Assembly (NCBI RefSeq): GCF_032163395.1
Contig: NZ_CP119968.1
Span: 3,374,001 to 3,438,000, forward strand
Direction: 5' to 3'
Origin: Gloeocapsopsis dulcis
GTDB lineage: Bacteria > Cyanobacteriota > Cyanobacteriia > Cyanobacteriales > Chroococcidiopsidaceae
Length of the DNA stretch: 64,000 nt
The position numbers and the translations under genes were made by a program. The notes under the pieces are model-generated. The model was not told where the DNA came from, ran no database searches, and saw nothing but the letters and a program-made list of their open reading frames with translations. Of this stretch, positions 56,570-64,000 are shown piece by piece (the stretch's first letter is position 1; the number at the start of each line of letters is the position of its first letter).

Positions 56570-56938
56570 ATGCTTAAGCAACTTTTGACAGGTGGTTCTG
56601 TTCTCGCTTTGTTACTAGCAGGTGGCTTCTCTGCTCAAGCGAAACCAACAGAACCCGTGTTACAGTCTCAATTGCAAACTCCTGGCACCGGTCCAACTAC
56701 CCCAGGTCAAACCACCAACGGTTTAGGCGGCGGGACTCCTGGCGGCACTCAAATTACCCCAGCACCAGGTACCACAACTACTCCCCAGCCTGATACCTTA
56801 ACTCCCAGAACCGGTGTTCGTGCTGCCGACACAGCATTGTGTAGATCCTTTCCTGTAGGCAGTCCTACTGGAGGCGGTACTCGGCAAAGACTCCTAGCTA
56901 GACAACAGTGCGACTCCACTTATCCTCGAATGTTCTAA
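56570..56938 (+). CDS. Small secreted Pro/Gly/Thr-rich protein, two C-terminal cysteines
   Basis: 122 residues; AAGGAGG before the ATG. Signal peptide LLTGGSVLALLLAGGFSAQA with cleavage before KPTEP. The mature part (about 97 residues) is low-complexity: PGTGPTTPGQTTNGLGG and PGTTTTPQPDTLTP. The C-terminal 40 residues are more ordered: RAADTALCRSFPVG and RQQCDSTYPRMF hold two cysteines that could form a disulphide. No family recognised; no SPxxC lipobox. Function unknown; it lies alone after flv1. Confidence 0.75.
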   Translation: MLKQLLTGGSVLALLLAGGFSAQAKPTEPVLQSQLQTPGTGPTTPGQTTNGLGGGTPGGTQITPAPGTTTTPQPDTLTPRTGVRAADTALCRSFPVGSPTGGGTRQRLLARQQCDSTYPRMF

Positions 56939-56960
56939 GATTAATAATCCTTACAGGAAG

Positions 56961-56991
56961 TCCCCTAGTTATACTGCGTTGCACTGGGGGA
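56961..56991. terminator. Hairpin after the small secreted protein gene
   Basis: TCCCCTAGT pairs with ACTGGGGGA (one G-T pair), loop of 13 bases. It is 22 bases after the stop. No clear T-run, so moderate support. Confidence 0.45.
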
Positions 56992-57197
56992 CAGAATGTC
57001 AAACCCTCCAGTTCGTCTAGCTAAATTCGCAATTACCGCAATTAATTCAGCAGGTTCAACAGGTTTAGCAATATGAAACTAAAATCCTGCTAAAACAGCC
57101 CTGCGATCTTCAGTTTTGGCATATGCTGTCAGGGTTACAGCAGAGCCTAACCATCTTCATCCGGCATTCCAATATCGCTGATCAACACATCCATCGG
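56965..57197 (-). pseudogene. Decayed response-regulator receiver domain
   Basis: Minus strand from 57197: PMDVLISDIGMPDEDG, a stop, then AVTLTAYAKTEDRRAVLAGF, another stop, FHIAKPVEPAELIAVIANLA, RRTGGF. These are the DIxMPxxDG loop, the T/S switch segment (LTAYA) and the KP motif of a receiver domain of the kind fused to hybrid histidine kinases. About 25 codons between the first two blocks are missing and two stops are in frame. Confidence 0.75.
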
Positions 57198-57199
57198 GA

Positions 57200-57748
57200 T
57201 TAAAGTCTCTTCTCTAAATACTGACCAATCATTTGCTGTTCTCCTGCGCGGGAGATGATTGTTTGCCGAGTACGGTAATTACTGCCGATCAACTTCAACT
57301 CTTCTTCAAAGACAGAGCCTTTATATTCTGTGCGCAGACACATTGTTTGGGGATTGGAAAAATAATAATCGGCTGTGACTGGCTTCGTTGTCGCAAAACC
57401 GCGATCGCGATACAACGTTGTTCCACCTACACCGAAAAGTGTCGCGCCTTTTGACTCTTTTCTGCCTGACACCGAATTTGTGCTTTCCCAACTTACTTCA
57501 GCACCACAAGTCAGAACTGTAGCATCATCAAGTTGGTGTAATTGAGCTAATTGTTCTAGTTCTCTACACCCTGGCTCTAAAAATCGAACGGTAATCATGC
57601 TGACCATTTCCTTGGTTTCCCCATCCGGCAAAGTGTAATATCGCCTTTCTGAGCGCCATTTACCAGCAGAGTGTTTGAAAAATTCTGCAGCCAGCAGCGA
57701 AGCTTCTCTTGCGTAGGTCAGTTGTTGCGGTGATGTCACTATCAGCAA
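57200..57748 (-). CDS. CpcS/CpeS-family bilin lyase (phycobiliprotein chromophore lyase)
   Basis: 182 residues from TTG 57748; a GTG three codons on is an alternative start. Lipocalin-like beta-barrel. Family motif: AAEFFKHSAGKWRSERRYY (about 20-38), matching FFxxSxGxWxSxR. Further strands: GAEVSWESTNSVSGRKESKG, ATLFGVGGTTLYRDRGFATT and YYFSNPQTMCLRTEYKGSVF. Such lyases attach phycocyanobilin to Cys-84-type sites of phycobiliproteins. Which sub-class (CpcS, CpcU, CpeS) cannot be told; CpcU partners are needed in some species. No phycobilisome gene lies nearby. Confidence 0.88.
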   Translation of the reverse strand: MLIVTSPQQLTYAREASLLAAEFFKHSAGKWRSERRYYTLPDGETKEMVSMITVRFLEPGCRELEQLAQLHQLDDATVLTCGAEVSWESTNSVSGRKESKGATLFGVGGTTLYRDRGFATTKPVTADYYFSNPQTMCLRTEYKGSVFEEELKLIGSNYRTRQTIISRAGEQQMIGQYLEKRL

Positions 57749-58120
57749 GCCTCATTGAAAGTAAGAGTAACAAAGGTTATTTTGGGCTTAAATGCAATAG
57801 CTTGTTACTATTTTTAATAGAGTAAATTATACCTATAATCATAGCGACAAAAACTAAAAATGTGTCAGAGTTTTACCAAAATCAGTCTGTAGAGTAAGTC
57901 AACCAAGATTTTCATCTTCAAAACTGACCAAACAATTAGTTTTTTGTTCAGTTAACCTGTTGATAGTCGTACACCCTGTAAAATGCATTCTGAATAGTAG
58001 GGCTTTATGCAAGCTTCCCCATTAATATATGGAGTTTAGCCAGAAGATTAATTGCTTCACTACTAGACTCAATGGCAAGTATCGAGTTACTATGAATGAT
58101 TGTGAGTTTTTCATAAGGCT
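57749..58120. other. Promoter region of rplS
   Basis: 372 bases between divergent genes. Contains ATAAGG before the rplS ATG. No coding sequence or repeats of note. Confidence 0.5.
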
Positions 58121-58483
58121 ATGAACGCGCAAGAGATTATCCGCTCGATAGAAGCGGAGCATTTGAAGTCGGATTTACCCGATATCTATGTCGGGGACAC
58201 AGTAAGGGTGGGAGTCATCATTCAAGAAGGTGGCAAAGAACGTACTCAACCTTATGAGGGAGTAGTCATTGCCAAACGTAATGGCGGAATTAACGAGACA
58301 ATTACAGTACGGCGAATTTTTCAAGGAGTAGGCGTCGAGCGAGTCTTTCTGCTTCATTCGCCTCGGATTGCCAATGTGAAGATACTACGACGTGGTAAAG
58401 TACGTCGTGCTAAGCTATACTACTTACGCGATCGCGTAGGTAAAGCTACCCGCGTCAAACAACGCTTCGACCGCGCTTTGTAG
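58121..58483 (+). CDS. rplS: 50S ribosomal protein L19
   Basis: 120 residues. Sits at the 30S/50S interface. Family blocks: [59 protein letters not shown], and [20 protein letters not shown]. Followed by tRNA-Trp, secE and nusG, a standard cyanobacterial order. Confidence 0.98.
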   Translation: MNAQEIIRSIEAEHLKSDLPDIYVGDTVRVGVIIQEGGKERTQPYEGVVIAKRNGGINETITVRRIFQGVGVERVFLLHSPRIANVKILRRGKVRRAKLYYLRDRVGKATRVKQRFDRAL

Positions 58484-58574
58484 ATTACATTCAGTTGAAT
58501 CTTAGCTGAATTTTACGCATTTAAGCTCAAATTGCGTTACACTACAATTCAGCGGTTATAGCTACAAAAATTGT

Positions 58575-58647
58575 GCGCCCTTAGTTCAGTTGGTAGAACG
58601 CAGGTCTCCAAAACCTGATGTCGGGGGTTCAAGTCCTCCAGGGCGCG
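58575..58647 (+). tRNA. trnW: tRNA-Trp (anticodon CCA)
   Basis: Acceptor GCGCCCT pairs with AGGGCGC, discriminator G. D loop TTCAGTTGGTAGAA; anticodon arm CAGGT-CTCCAAA-ACCTG; T arm GGGGG-TTCAAGT-CCTCC. 73 bases, no encoded CCA. Confidence 0.97.
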
Positions 58648-58692
58648 CTGTGCAGGGCTAAAATCTGCTTGTAGCATATTCACCCTAGGCAC

Positions 58693-58746
58693 ACCCGAAA
58701 GTAGTAAGAAGCGCTCAAGCAGCGTCAAGATAGAGAACTTTCGGGT
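58693..58746. promoter_or_regulatory. Inverted repeat between tRNA-Trp and secE
   Basis: ACCCGAAAGT and ACTTTCGGGT, perfect 10-base arms 34 bases apart, the loop containing GAAGCGCTCAAGCAGCG. The RNA could fold as a long hairpin that separates tRNA processing from secE translation or acts as a terminator. Confidence 0.4.
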
Positions 58747-58860
58747 AAAATTATTTGTGTAAGTGATGACTAAGACCGTCTCGCAAAGCAGACACTAAGA
58801 TTGTCTGCGAGTGCAGAAATTCGTGTCATAGCTGCATTGTGATTGGGGAGACGATTGCTC

Positions 58861-59085
58861 GTGAACAAAAAGAACGAAGTTGAAATCCAAGAACCCAAGA
58901 GTGGGAGCAATATTAGTAACTTCTTTAAAGGAACCAAAGAAGAGTTTGACAAAGTTGTGTGGCCAAGCAGACAGCAACTCGTGAGTGAGTCAGCTGCTGT
59001 GTTGTCAATGATAGTACTTTCGGCAACCTTCATCTATCTAGTTAATGGCTTCTTTGCTTGGGGAGCAGGACAGGTGTTTCGATGA
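58861..59085 (+). CDS. secE: Preprotein translocase subunit SecE
   Basis: 74 residues from GTG 58861 (the six codons before it are not conserved in style). A short hydrophilic part (NKKNEVEIQEPKSGSNISNF), then FKGTKEEFDKVVWPSRQQL, the cytosolic amphipathic helix, and one TM helix (AVLSMIVLSATFIYLVNGFF). Clamps SecY. Its TGA overlaps the nusG ATG (ATGA). Confidence 0.95.
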   Translation: MNKKNEVEIQEPKSGSNISNFFKGTKEEFDKVVWPSRQQLVSESAAVLSMIVLSATFIYLVNGFFAWGAGQVFR

Positions 59086-59711
59086 TTTTTGATGACGAAT
59101 CACGTAATCCCAATCAAACACAAGCAGGAGAGACAACGACCCCTGTTACAACTCCTCGTTGGTATGCAGTTCAAGTAGCATCTGGATGTGAAAAACGAGT
59201 CAAAGCAGACATAGAGCGGCGATCGCAGACCTTTGAAGTTGCCGAGCGGATTTCTCAAGTAGAAATTCCGCAAACTCCTGCTGTAAAAATTCGTAAAGAT
59301 GGTAGTAGACAGCACACAGAAGAAAAAGTGTTCCCTGGCTACGTGCTCGTGAAGATGGCAATGGATGATGACACTTGGCAGGTGGTCAAAAACACCCCTC
59401 ATGTGATCAACTTTGTAGGAGCAGAGCAAAAAAAAGGAACTGGCAGAGGGCGCGGTCACGTAAAACCAGTTCCGCTAAGTCATACAGAGGTCGAACGAAT
59501 CTTTAAACAGACAGCTGAGCAAGAGCCAGTGGTCAAGATTGATATGGCAGCTGGCGATAAAATTGTTGTACTTTCGGGTCCATTTAAAGACTTTGAAGGT
59601 GAAGTAGTAGAAGTTAGTCCAGAACGCAGCAAGCTTAAAGCATTGCTCTCAATCTTTGGACGCGACACGCCCGTTGAATTGGAATTTAATCAGGTTCAGA
59701 AACAAGGCTAA
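59082..59711 (+). CDS. nusG: Transcription factor NusG
   Basis: 209 residues from the ATG at 59082, which overlaps the secE stop. NGN domain (about 25-150: RWYAVQVASGCEKRVKADIE, VFPGYVLVKMAMDDDTWQVV and NFVGAEQKKGTGRG). A KOW domain ends it: AGDKIVVLSGPFKDFEGEVV. Binds polymerase and Rho or S10, and promotes elongation. The start is set by the ATGA coupling; an upstream in-frame ATG would run into secE. Confidence 0.97.
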   Translation: MIFDDESRNPNQTQAGETTTPVTTPRWYAVQVASGCEKRVKADIERRSQTFEVAERISQVEIPQTPAVKIRKDGSRQHTEEKVFPGYVLVKMAMDDDTWQVVKNTPHVINFVGAEQKKGTGRGRGHVKPVPLSHTEVERIFKQTAEQEPVVKIDMAAGDKIVVLSGPFKDFEGEVVEVSPERSKLKALLSIFGRDTPVELEFNQVQKQG

Positions 59712-59717
59712 TAGAGA

Positions 59718-60143
59718 ATGGCAAAAAAAATTGTTGCGGTCATTAAGCTGGCTCTGACCGCAGGAAAAGCAAACCCAGCACCTCCAGTGGGTCCAGCGCT
59801 CGGTCAGCATGGTGTAAATATCATGATGTTCTGTAAAGAATACAATGCCAGAACAGCAGACCAAGCCGGAACGGTCATTCCAGCTGAAATTTCAGTTTTT
59901 GAAGACCGCAGTTTCACATTTGTACTCAAAACCCCACCGGCTTCTGTCTTAATTTGCAAGGCGGCTGGAATCGAGCGTGGCTCCAACGAACCAAATAAAA
60001 AGAAAGTTGGTAAGATTAGCCAAGCACAACTACAAGAGATTGCCCAAACAAAAATGCCAGACCTCAATGCAAATGATATTGAGGCAGCAATGAAGATTGT
60101 TGCTGGAACTGCTAAAAATATGGGTGTGACAGTTGTTGATTAA
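59718..60143 (+). CDS. rplK: 50S ribosomal protein L11
   Basis: 141 residues. [40 protein letters not shown], and the C-terminal rRNA-binding helix block with [20 protein letters not shown]. Binds the GTPase centre of 23S rRNA. Six bases after nusG. Confidence 0.98.
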   Translation: MAKKIVAVIKLALTAGKANPAPPVGPALGQHGVNIMMFCKEYNARTADQAGTVIPAEISVFEDRSFTFVLKTPPASVLICKAAGIERGSNEPNKKKVGKISQAQLQEIAQTKMPDLNANDIEAAMKIVAGTAKNMGVTVVD

Positions 60144-60246
60144 TTGTTAGGATAGTTTTCTAGCATGAGACAGAATTAAGCTTTTAATGTACACGTATAG
60201 CGGGGGAGAAGCAGAGCTTCGCTAAGTGACCCCAAAGGAGAAAAAA

Positions 60247-60960
60247 ATGGCGAAAAAAGAATCTCGCCGGATGCAAGAACTGCGAAAAAAAGTTGAAGAT
60301 AAGCCTTATCAACCAATAGAGGCACTGAGCTTATTAAAAGAAACAGCAACAGCTAAGTTTCCTGAGGCTGCAGAAGCTCACATTCGTCTAGGAATTGACC
60401 CGAAATATACTGACCAACAGTTACGGACAACAGTAGCGCTACCTAAAGGTACTGGACAAATTGTACGGGTGGCAGTCATTGCTAGAGGTGAGAAAGTCAC
60501 GGAAGCAACAAATGCAGGTGCTGATATTGTTGGTTCAGAAGAACTGATTGATGAAATTCAACAAGGTCGCATGGACTTTGATCGGTTAATTGCAACGCCA
60601 GATGTCATGCCGCAGGTGGCAAAACTTGGACGACTTCTAGGACCGCGCGGTTTAATGCCTTCACCTAAAGGTGGTACAGTCACATCCGATATTACTCAAG
60701 CGATCGCCGATTTTAAAGCTGGTAAACTAGAGTTTCGTGCTGATCGCACAGGTATTGTTCATGTTATGTTTGGTAAAGTATCCTTCTCACCAGAAGATTT
60801 ATTAGTAAACCTTAAGGCTCTACAAGAGACTATTGACCGTAATCGTCCTTCAGGTGCCAAAGGTCGTTATTGGCGGACAATGTTTGTGTCAGCAACAATG
60901 GGACCATCAATCCAAGTTGATGTTAACGCTCTGCGCGACATGAAATCAGAAGCTGCCTGA
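60247..60960 (+). CDS. rplA: 50S ribosomal protein L1
   Basis: 237 residues from the ATG at 60247 (AAAGGAG at 60233-60239); a GTG 7 codons earlier is open but the AKKESRR start fits. [25 protein letters not shown]-like [50 protein letters not shown]. Binds the L1 stalk; in many bacteria also represses its own message. Confidence 0.98.
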   Translation: MAKKESRRMQELRKKVEDKPYQPIEALSLLKETATAKFPEAAEAHIRLGIDPKYTDQQLRTTVALPKGTGQIVRVAVIARGEKVTEATNAGADIVGSEELIDEIQQGRMDFDRLIATPDVMPQVAKLGRLLGPRGLMPSPKGGTVTSDITQAIADFKAGKLEFRADRTGIVHVMFGKVSFSPEDLLVNLKALQETIDRNRPSGAKGRYWRTMFVSATMGPSIQVDVNALRDMKSEAA

Positions 60961-61069
60961 TGAGAGGTCAGAGGTCAGAGAATCTTGATGTAAACTTGTG
61001 GCTAGAAAGTTAGGTTTCATCTAAGAGTCAGCTAAATCCCTGACACCTGACCCCTTCACAATCAAATAG
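60961..61069. repeat. Short spacer repeat after rplA
   Basis: GAGGTCAGAGGTCAGAG and CCCTGACACCTGACCCCTTC flank a stem-like region. Same CTGACCCCT type as at 10080 and 12240. Confidence 0.6.
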
Positions 61070-61216
61070 ACAAAGCCAGAGACAGCAGGAGCTTTTGAAG
61101 CTTAATACCCTGCCGAGGTTTGTAACTCAAACGCTGAAATGCCACCAATGTTGAAGACATGGCATGACTGCAGAGGTATAACCTGCTTAACCCTGGCTCA
61201 TAAAGCTGGGGTTTTT
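61070..61216 (+). promoter_or_regulatory. L10 (rplJL) leader with attenuator hairpin
   Basis: The 5' region of rplJ has the expected L10-L12 binding leader fold (GAGACAGCAGGAGC... CCGAGGTTTGTAACTC... ACCTGCTTAACC). It ends in the hairpin AACCCTGGCT-CATAA-AGCTGGGGTT followed by T5 (61189-61216), a rho-independent attenuator. Ribosomal L10/L12 binding would decide between read-through and stop. Confidence 0.7.
61189..61216 (+). terminator. Attenuator hairpin before rplJ
   Basis: Ten-base stem with two G-T pairs, CATAA loop, then TTTTT. About 45 bases before the rplJ start. Confidence 0.7.
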
Positions 61217-61259
61217 GCTTTGAGTATGGGCACGTATAAGTTAAGGAGGTGATACACAG

Positions 61260-61817
61260 ATGGGTAGAACGCTAGAAAACAAGCAAGAAATTGTTGCCGA
61301 ACTTAAGGAAAGTTTGAGTCAGGCGCAGTTAGCGCTTGTGATTGAATACCAAGGACTTACTGTTGCAGAAATTTCTGATCTGCGGCGACGACTACGTCCT
61401 ACTGGCACGATTTGCAAAGTGACCAAAAATACCTTTATGGGTATTGCCATCGATGGTCAGGAAAACTGGCAACCGATGTCAGAATTCCTTCAAGGTTCTT
61501 CTGCCTTTTTACTTGTTCAAGAGGACATCAGTGGTGCGATCAAGGCGTACCAAGATTTTCAAAAAGCCAGCAAAAAAACTCAATTGCGTGGCGGCGTGAT
61601 GGAAGGTCGGGTACTGAAAGAACCTGATATTAAGGCACTTGCAGACCTACCGTCGAAAGAACAACTGATTGCTCAAATTGCTGGAGCGATCAATGCTTTA
61701 GCAACCAAGATTGCTGTAGGGATCAACGAAGTTCCTGCCTCGTTGGGTCGCAGTATTCAAGCGATTTCAGAAAAAGATCAAAACAATGGTGTTGCTGAAA
61801 GTAGCGATGCTGCTTAA
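61260..61817 (+). CDS. rplJ: 50S ribosomal protein L10
   Basis: 185 residues; AAGGAGG at 61241-61247 sets the start. IVAELKESLSQAQLALVIEY, LTVAEISDLRRRLRPTGTIC, KVTKNTFMGIAI, and the C-terminal helix binding L7/L12 dimers (LIAQIAGAINALATKIAVGI). Directly precedes rplL. Confidence 0.98.
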   Translation: MGRTLENKQEIVAELKESLSQAQLALVIEYQGLTVAEISDLRRRLRPTGTICKVTKNTFMGIAIDGQENWQPMSEFLQGSSAFLLVQEDISGAIKAYQDFQKASKKTQLRGGVMEGRVLKEPDIKALADLPSKEQLIAQIAGAINALATKIAVGINEVPASLGRSIQAISEKDQNNGVAESSDAA

Positions 61818-61868
61818 TAGCTAGCTTGCATTTGTAGAAACAACTAACATAATTACAGGAGTTAATCA

Positions 61869-62264
61869 ATGTCTGCTGCAACCGAACAAATTTTAGAACA
61901 ACTCAAGTCTTTAACTCTGCTAGAAGCTGCAGAGCTAGTCAAGCAAATTGAAGAAGCCTTTGGCGTCAGTGCGGCTGCACCTGCTGGTGGGATGATGATG
62001 ATGGCTGCTCCTGGTGCTGCGGCTGCACCTGTTGAGGAAGTCGAAGAACAAACTGAGTTTGATGTCATCTTAGACGAAGTACCTGCTGATAAGAAAATTG
62101 CTGTTCTTAAAGTGGTACGTACATTGACTGGACTAGGTTTGAAAGAAGCTAAAGATCTCGTAGAGTCTACACCTAAGCCAGTTAAAGAAGCCGTTGCCAA
62201 AGATGCTGCTGAAGACATGAAGAAGCAGCTTGAAGAAGCTGGCGCTAAAGTTACTGTTAAGTAG
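61869..62264 (+). CDS. rplL: 50S ribosomal protein L7/L12
   Basis: 131 residues; CAGGAG 8 bases before the ATG. N-terminal dimer part ([20 protein letters not shown]), Ala/Gly/Met hinge ([20 protein letters not shown]), and the C-terminal factor-binding domain ([40 protein letters not shown]). Recruits translation factors. Confidence 0.98.
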   Translation: MSAATEQILEQLKSLTLLEAAELVKQIEEAFGVSAAAPAGGMMMMAAPGAAAAPVEEVEEQTEFDVILDEVPADKKIAVLKVVRTLTGLGLKEAKDLVESTPKPVKEAVAKDAAEDMKKQLEEAGAKVTVK

Positions 62265-62394
62265 TCATTGTTGAGCAGAGGAGCTTAAGAGAGTTATGAG
62301 AGGTGAGGGGTGAGGGGTGAGTTAAGAAAAACTCCTTTAATTCAAAACTCAAAACTCAAAACTCAAAACTAATCACTCGCTCCTCGCCCCTAGC
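62265..62394. repeat. Composite intergenic short-repeat cluster
   Basis: GAGAGGTGAGGGGTGAGGGG, GTTAAGAAAAACTCCTTTAA, runs of AACTCAAAACTCAAAAC and CGCTCCTCGCCCCT. Confidence 0.85.
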
Positions 62395-64000
62395 TTAGTG
62401 CAAGTCAGATTCCCATACTCCTATATAAATGCGATCGCGATTATTTCGCTCAATGACTCCTTTTAATTCACCTGTGGTGAACGAGTAGCGATTGGTACGG
62501 CGCTGATAAACTTGCTGCAATCCTTCATTAACTTCTGCAGAGGCATTACCCTCCAACAATTGCTGTAAAGTACCCTGCATAATTTGAGGATCGACAGATT
62601 GCGCAAAGGATACTTCGGTTTGCTGTAGACGTCCAGAATTACGATCAAACAAATAGCCTAAGGTAACTTGGTTTGGCTTGATATCGTAAATTGCCGCGCG
62701 AGTATTGCCCCAAACACCTCTAGATGTTTTTGTCGGATTGCCGAGTGTTGCTCTTACTTGGCTTTCCGATGTACCTGTAGGAAATGCAGGGATATTCTCT
62801 ATTGGTGCTGATTGTACATTATCTTGTGGTAACGCAGTAGGCGCAGGTACTGGAGGCGTTTCTACTGGTGGTTCTTGATTTGGCAGAGGTGATTGTGCTA
62901 GTGATGGCTCTTCTAATTCTTGAGATTGGGGAGGTGATTCGTCTAATTGGGGAAACAAAGGCGGAGGAGATGCAGGAGACTCCACAGGTGGAAGTATCGG
63001 TGATGCTACAGGTGCTGTTGGTGAGGGTGATGCTGTGGGAGTCGGACCCGATTCAACAGAAGGTTCCGCAATAGCTTCTGCCGGTGTTGTGCTATTTGAT
63101 ATTGATGATTGTGGTGCTTGACGAAAATTAGCTAAAACACCAACCGCTAAACCTCCTGCAAGCAAACCAGCAATCGCTAAAAATTGCCAATTGTGGTTTT
63201 TGCGGTGATATCTGATAACAGGAGTTTGAGATCGCTGTGCGGTGGTACGCTGACGAGTTCCTGAAATCAATAGTGTTGTTTGTTCATGTGTAGTTGCAGT
63301 AGGACTGGTATACTGCAAATTTTCTAGCATTTTGATTGCCGTGGTGTAGCGATCGCGTGGATGATATTGAATTGCTTTATTAAGCACTGCTGCCAGTTTA
63401 GGGCTAATGGTGGGAAGATATTGCTGCCAGAGAATCTCTTCATGCTGTGATGTTTCTAGTTCTTGAGGCAGTTTTCCAGTTAGCAAATAAATTGCTGTTA
63501 AGCCCAAGCCGTAGATATCACTAGCATATACTGGTCTTCCTGCTGCTTGCTCTGGAGACATAAACCCAGGAGTCCCAATGACCATAGTTTGAGTGAGTTT
63601 GCCTTGGGAATTAATTGTCGTTGCCATTGTCTCTTTTACTGCACCGAAATCAATGAGCACTGGCTGATTATTCGACTCACGCAGAAGGATATTATCAGGT
63701 TTAATATCGCGGTAAATTATCCCTTGGCTGTGTACGTAATCTAGCACTTGCAGCAAGCTGACTAGAATTTCTCGTACAGCGTTTTCACTCAGTACTCCTG
63801 TAGTTGCTACTTTACTTGCTAGCGTTTGACCATGAATCCACTCTTGCACTAAAAAAAACTGACCTTGTTCTGAAAAATAGGCATATAGCTTAGGAATTTG
63901 GGTGCTTCTTTCGCCTAAAGCCTCCAAAGTTGCTGCTTCCCTTTGAAATCGCTGTTGGATCAGTTGATACGTACTTGGATCATTCACCACTGGTTTCAGT
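62395..64000 (-). CDS. Ser/Thr protein kinase with C-terminal exported domain (partial)
   Basis: 535 residues visible; the kinase N-lobe start (glycine loop and lysine) is beyond the right edge. The visible part begins LKPVVNDPSTYQLIQQRF, in frame from the edge. Then FFLVQEWIHGQTLASKV, IIYRDIKPDNILLRESN (HRD has become YRD here), LIDFGAVKET and GTPGFMSPEQAAGRPVYASD. A juxtamembrane part, a TM helix (FLAIAGLLAGGLAVGVLANF), a long Pro/Ser/Glu linker (about 300-400) and a C-terminal domain of about 120 residues (SESQVRATLGNPTKTSRGVW, QTEVSFAQSVDPQIMQGTLQ, TGELKGVIERNNRDRIYIGV) follow. This organisation is typical of cyanobacterial Spk kinases, whose C-terminal domain may sense or scaffold outside the membrane. 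YRD instead of HRD is tolerated in some active kinases. Confidence 0.9.
   Translation of the reverse strand, partial: LKPVVNDPSTYQLIQQRFQREAATLEALGERSTQIPKLYAYFSEQGQFFLVQEWIHGQTLASKVATTGVLSENAVREILVSLLQVLDYVHSQGIIYRDIKPDNILLRESNNQPVLIDFGAVKETMATTINSQGKLTQTMVIGTPGFMSPEQAAGRPVYASDIYGLGLTAIYLLTGKLPQELETSQHEEILWQQYLPTISPKLAAVLNKAIQYHPRDRYTTAIKMLENLQYTSPTATTHEQTTLLISGTRQRTTAQRSQTPVIRYHRKNHNWQFLAIAGLLAGGLAVGVLANFRQAPQSSISNSTTPAEAIAEPSVESGPTPTASPSPTAPVASPILPPVESPASPPPLFPQLDESPPQSQELEEPSLAQSPLPNQEPPVETPPVPAPTALPQDNVQSAPIENIPAFPTGTSESQVRATLGNPTKTSRGVWGNTRAAIYDIKPNQVTLGYLFDRNSGRLQQTEVSFAQSVDPQIMQGTLQQLLEGNASAEVNEGLQQVYQRRTNRYSFTTGELKGVIERNNRDRIYIGVWESDLH

Noticed and set aside
57400-57748. Possible fusion of the receiver fragment with the bilin lyase
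   Set aside because: The lyase has its own stop at 57200 and the receiver frame holds two stops, so they are separate.
1-64000. GCGATCGC palindromes as operators
   Set aside because: They are the HIP1 octamer, spread inside and outside genes, and carry no local meaning.

Overview
The window is chromosomal DNA from a cyanobacterium. The evidence is the dense scatter of the HIP1 octamer (GCGATCGC) and a gene set typical of the phylum: the flavodiiron pair Flv3/Flv1, an LdpA-type circadian input protein, a LabA-like NYN protein, a CpcS/CpeS-type bilin lyase, Ycf45, DUF2839, solanesyl diphosphate synthase, and two Ser/Thr kinases of cyanobacterial type. Composition and the many short repeats suggest a unicellular or colonial Chroococcidiopsis/Gloeocapsopsis-like lineage, but that placement is a guess.

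Layout. 0-14 kb: lysS (cut by the left edge), then a neighbourhood rich in DNA metabolism: a degenerate DinG-like helicase, recA, xseA-xseB, a NurA-domain nuclease, tRNA-Gln(UUG), ycf45, ldpA and ssb. 14-20 kb: a SIMPL-domain secreted protein, a CPA2 antiporter, a methyltransferase, leuA and a LabA-like NYN protein. 20-33 kb is the accessory part. It holds a CHASE2-Ser/Thr kinase, a FecR-domain exported protein with a 1.1-kb tandem repeat, a predicted outer-membrane barrel, a rhodanese, an MnmD-like methyltransferase, a Tat-exported tyrosinase/polyphenol oxidase and an RTX-repeat protein. 33-41 kb: a TgpA-type membrane transglutaminase that has lost its catalytic Cys and His, a small conserved protein, sds, murI and an AMIN/amidase_3 cell-wall amidase. 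40.4-41.9 kb is gene-poor and holds a decayed glycosyltransferase. 42-52 kb: an HpsJ-like protein, a DUF502 protein, nusB, ftsY, a GAF-PP2C phosphatase, argH, a 54-residue basic protein, a TnpB remnant, a NUDIX hydrolase and coaX. 52-58 kb: flv3-flv1, a small secreted protein, a decayed response-regulator fragment and a bilin lyase. 58-62.3 kb is the translation/transcription cluster rplS, tRNA-Trp, secE, nusG, rplK, rplA, L10 leader, rplJ, rplL. A second Ser/Thr kinase runs off the right edge.

How genes work together. Some groupings are well supported: xseA-xseB (one enzyme), flv3-flv1 (one O2-reducing heteromeric system), secE-nusG-rplK-rplA and rplJ-rplL. The 20.4-27.1 kb set (CHASE2 kinase, FecR protein, barrel) looks like a cell-envelope sensing module and is the best candidate for an undescribed system.

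Nearly every gap of 100 bases or more on the housekeeping side carries the same composite short-repeat family (runs like TTTTGAGTTTTGAATT, GCGTGCCGGAGGCATT, and CCCCTCACCCCTC). In three genes (ldpA, the transglutaminase, nurA) similar sequence lies inside the reading frame. Several gaps also hold recognisable gene corpses (Uma2, GT2 glycosyltransferase, receiver domain, TnpB), which points to active turnover.
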